DNA of 64,000 bases from JAFGLZ01 sp964622545 (GTDB taxonomy: Bacteria > Planctomycetota > Phycisphaerae > UBA1845 > JAFGLZ01): NCBI GenBank assembly GCA_964622545.1, contig CAZUQM010000001.1, positions 1 through 64,000 of the forward strand, read 5' to 3'. Of this stretch, positions 62,692 to 64,000 are shown in pieces. The position numbers were made by a program, and so were the translations under genes. A model generated the notes under the pieces. That model saw nothing but the letters and a program-made list of their open reading frames with translations. It did not search any database and was not told where the DNA came from. Numbering within the stretch: position 1 is the first letter of the stretch; each line of letters opens with the position of its first letter.

Positions 62692-63669
62692 ATGGCCATC
62701 AAGGCGATGTTGATCGGCGGCGGGCCGATCGGTTTGATCCACGGCAGGAACTTCGCGGACCACCCCGACTGCGAGCTCGCGGCCGTCTGCGACATGAGCC
62801 CCGAGAAGCTGGACGCCCTCAAGGAAGCCTTCCCGGGCCTGCCGACCTTCTCGTCCATCGACGAGCTGTTGGCGGGCTGCGACGCCGAGCTCGCGCTCAT
62901 GATCACCAACGAGACCCTTCGCGTGCCGCCGTGCATCCAGTTGCTCGAGGCCGGCCGCCACGTCTTCACCGAGAAGCCGCTGCACAGCCGCCGGGATCAG
63001 TTCAACCTTGACGACGAGGACGGACGCGTGGCCTGGACGTTGATCGACGCGGCGCGGCGGAGCGGCCGCCGGTTCGGCATCGACTACAACTACCACTACT
63101 TCGAGCACTTCGTGCGGCTGCACGACGCCGTGGTCAGCGGCCGGCTCGGCAGACCGAGGCTGGTCTGGGCCCGGGCTCACTTCAACTGCTGGTCGCACGT
63201 GATCGATCAGATCCTGTGGAACATGGGCCGACCGGAATGGGTGCAGGTCTTGGGCGATCCCTCGAAGCCGAACTGGACGCGGCTCATCCACATGAAGTGG
63301 GCCGACGGCGCCGAGGGCGAGCTCGGCGGCAGCCTGGACTGGGGCTTCGACGACGGCCCGCTGAAGATCATGATCTGCGGTGACAAGGCCTACGCCACAG
63401 CCTGCGGGCTCGACGGGCTCTACACGCTCCGCGAGACCGGAAGCTGGCCCTGCAAGGAGCTCGAGCGATGGACCGGCCAGGCCGCCTACGAGGCCAGCTT
63501 CGCCAAGATGGCCGACGGCGTCGTTCGCGCGCTGGCCGCGGGTGAGCCCATGCCCGTCGACGATCGAGCCGCGTGGGACGAGCAGGTCTTCGAAGCCGCG
63601 GTCTACCGTTCGGCCAAGACCGGCCAGCGGATCGTCCTCGACATGATCGACACGGAGCTGCGGTCGTAG
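62692..63669 (+). CDS. Gfo/Idh/MocA-family oxidoreductase
   Basis: 325 residues, start at 62692 after a GAGGAAG-like site. Rossmann part about 1-120 (AMLIGGGPIGLIHGRNF, VFTEKPLHSR with the EKP motif) and the alpha/beta part with FGIDYNYHYFEHFVRL. Enzymes of this group oxidise or reduce sugars or inositols with NAD(P). No substrate clue; nrfA lies upstream. Confidence 0.88.
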   Translation: MAIKAMLIGGGPIGLIHGRNFADHPDCELAAVCDMSPEKLDALKEAFPGLPTFSSIDELLAGCDAELALMITNETLRVPPCIQLLEAGRHVFTEKPLHSRRDQFNLDDEDGRVAWTLIDAARRSGRRFGIDYNYHYFEHFVRLHDAVVSGRLGRPRLVWARAHFNCWSHVIDQILWNMGRPEWVQVLGDPSKPNWTRLIHMKWADGAEGELGGSLDWGFDDGPLKIMICGDKAYATACGLDGLYTLRETGSWPCKELERWTGQAAYEASFAKMADGVVRALAAGEPMPVDDRAAWDEQVFEAAVYRSAKTGQRIVLDMIDTELRS

Positions 63670-63697
63670 GCAGGGCTGCTGTCGCGGAGCACGACAC

Positions 63698-63721
63698 CGG
63701 GGCGGTCGTCGGGCCGCCCCG
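63698..63721 (+). terminator. GC-rich hairpin after the oxidoreductase gene
   Basis: 8-bp stem CGGGGCGG with CCGCCCCG, loop of 8, followed by CTTACG. Too few T's for a typical intrinsic terminator. Confidence 0.35.
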
Positions 63722-63782
63722 CTTACGTGGGCCCTCCCGGGCGATGTTCGCCATGGAACGGGGCCGGCCTGGAGATCGCTTG

Positions 63783-64000
63783 ATGACCAGGACAGATCGA
63801 GGACAACACCCCCGAAGCCGGCCAGGCGGGGCCACGATGCTGGCCCTGGCCATGCTGACAGCGGCGGCGCTGCAACCCGCCGCCGCCGAGGAGAGACGAT
63901 CCGACAGCGATCTCGTCCGCGAGCGACCGTGGGTCGGGGCCGTCTTCTTCTACTGGTACACCTGGGACGACGACAAGCAGTGGGGCAGTTGGGCGGGCCA
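63783..64000 (+). CDS. Secreted GH99/GH71-like protein (3' end outside window)
   Basis: 72 residues visible. GGAGA is 7 to 8 bases before the ATG. N-terminal signal peptide (TMLALAMLTAAALQPAAAEE), followed by WVGAVFFYWYTWDDDKQWGS, which is the typical beginning of planctomycete exported proteins related to GH99/GH71 barrels. The rest is outside, so the family is not certain. Confidence 0.55.
   Translation, partial: MTRTDRGQHPRSRPGGATMLALAMLTAAALQPAAAEERRSDSDLVRERPWVGAVFFYWYTWDDDKQWGSWAG

Overview
This is a GC-rich, gene-dense bacterial window that looks like a Planctomycetota genome, most likely Phycisphaerae or a relative (inference; no rRNA is present). Supporting signs are a secreted prepilin-like protein with the N-terminal cleavage motif and a late H-X9-DG-type patch, a hydrazine-synthase-alpha-related propeller protein, a DUF1080 protein, a UVR-motif protein of planctomycete type, many secreted sugar-degrading or BNR-type proteins, and strong AGGAGG ribosome binding sites. 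I found no tRNA, rRNA, CRISPR array, insertion sequence or phage gene. About 54 protein genes are supported; two are cut by the window edges.

Layout. 1-4490: secreted catabolic proteins (HzsA-related propeller, neutral-ceramidase-like enzyme, unknown secreted protein). 4661-7638: three-gene ABC operon (ATPase, permease, zinc-ribbon membrane protein) with overlapping start/stop codons. 7780-10200: lipoprotein, small membrane protein, SAP/Rho-N-like repeat membrane protein and a stand-alone Clp N-domain protein. 10231-14129: LOG-family protein, HlyD-type adaptor, SGNH esterase. 14228-19317: tandem paralogous alkaline-phosphatase-superfamily proteins with TPR tails and a Thr where sulfatases carry Cys/Ser. 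19337-25127: aldo/keto reductase, lipid-exporter-type ABC protein with a PDZ-like insert, methyltransferase, degenerate HD-GYP protein. 25134-27590: alpha-barrel plus BNR-propeller protein.

27902-35045 is a tight seven-gene operon on the minus strand for a sialic-acid-like (nonulosonic) sugar: neuA- and neuC-type genes, a methyltransferase, a B12-binding radical SAM enzyme, neuB-type synthase, an ATP-grasp ligase and a PIG-L deacetylase. The first, second and fifth genes would make CMP-sialic acid; the other four look like tailoring steps. This is the best candidate here for an undescribed pathway.

35451-46958: UVR-motif protein, PilZ protein, prepilin-like protein, MsrB, GH29 fucosidase, TPR-radical SAM-SPASM enzyme, HAD phosphatase, and a chemoreceptor with a zinc-binding CZB-like region in its periplasmic part. 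47369-51338: sodium/solute symporter, a 55-residue partner and a GH20-like hexosaminidase, plausibly an amino-sugar scavenging set. 51445-58140: DNA repair (Nfo, MagIII-like glycosylase), CPBP protease, and an Hsp20-Lon proteostasis operon. 58357-64000: FMN flavoprotein, small secreted proteins, DUF1080 protein, NrfH-NrfA (nitrite to ammonium), an oxidoreductase, and the start of a secreted GH99/GH71-like protein.

Non-coding signals of note: a palindromic repeat of about 83 bases present twice (27692 and 44579) with a compensatory base-pair change, a second REP-like inverted pair overlapping the stop codon of the hexosaminidase gene, and two good intrinsic terminators (4528, 14157).
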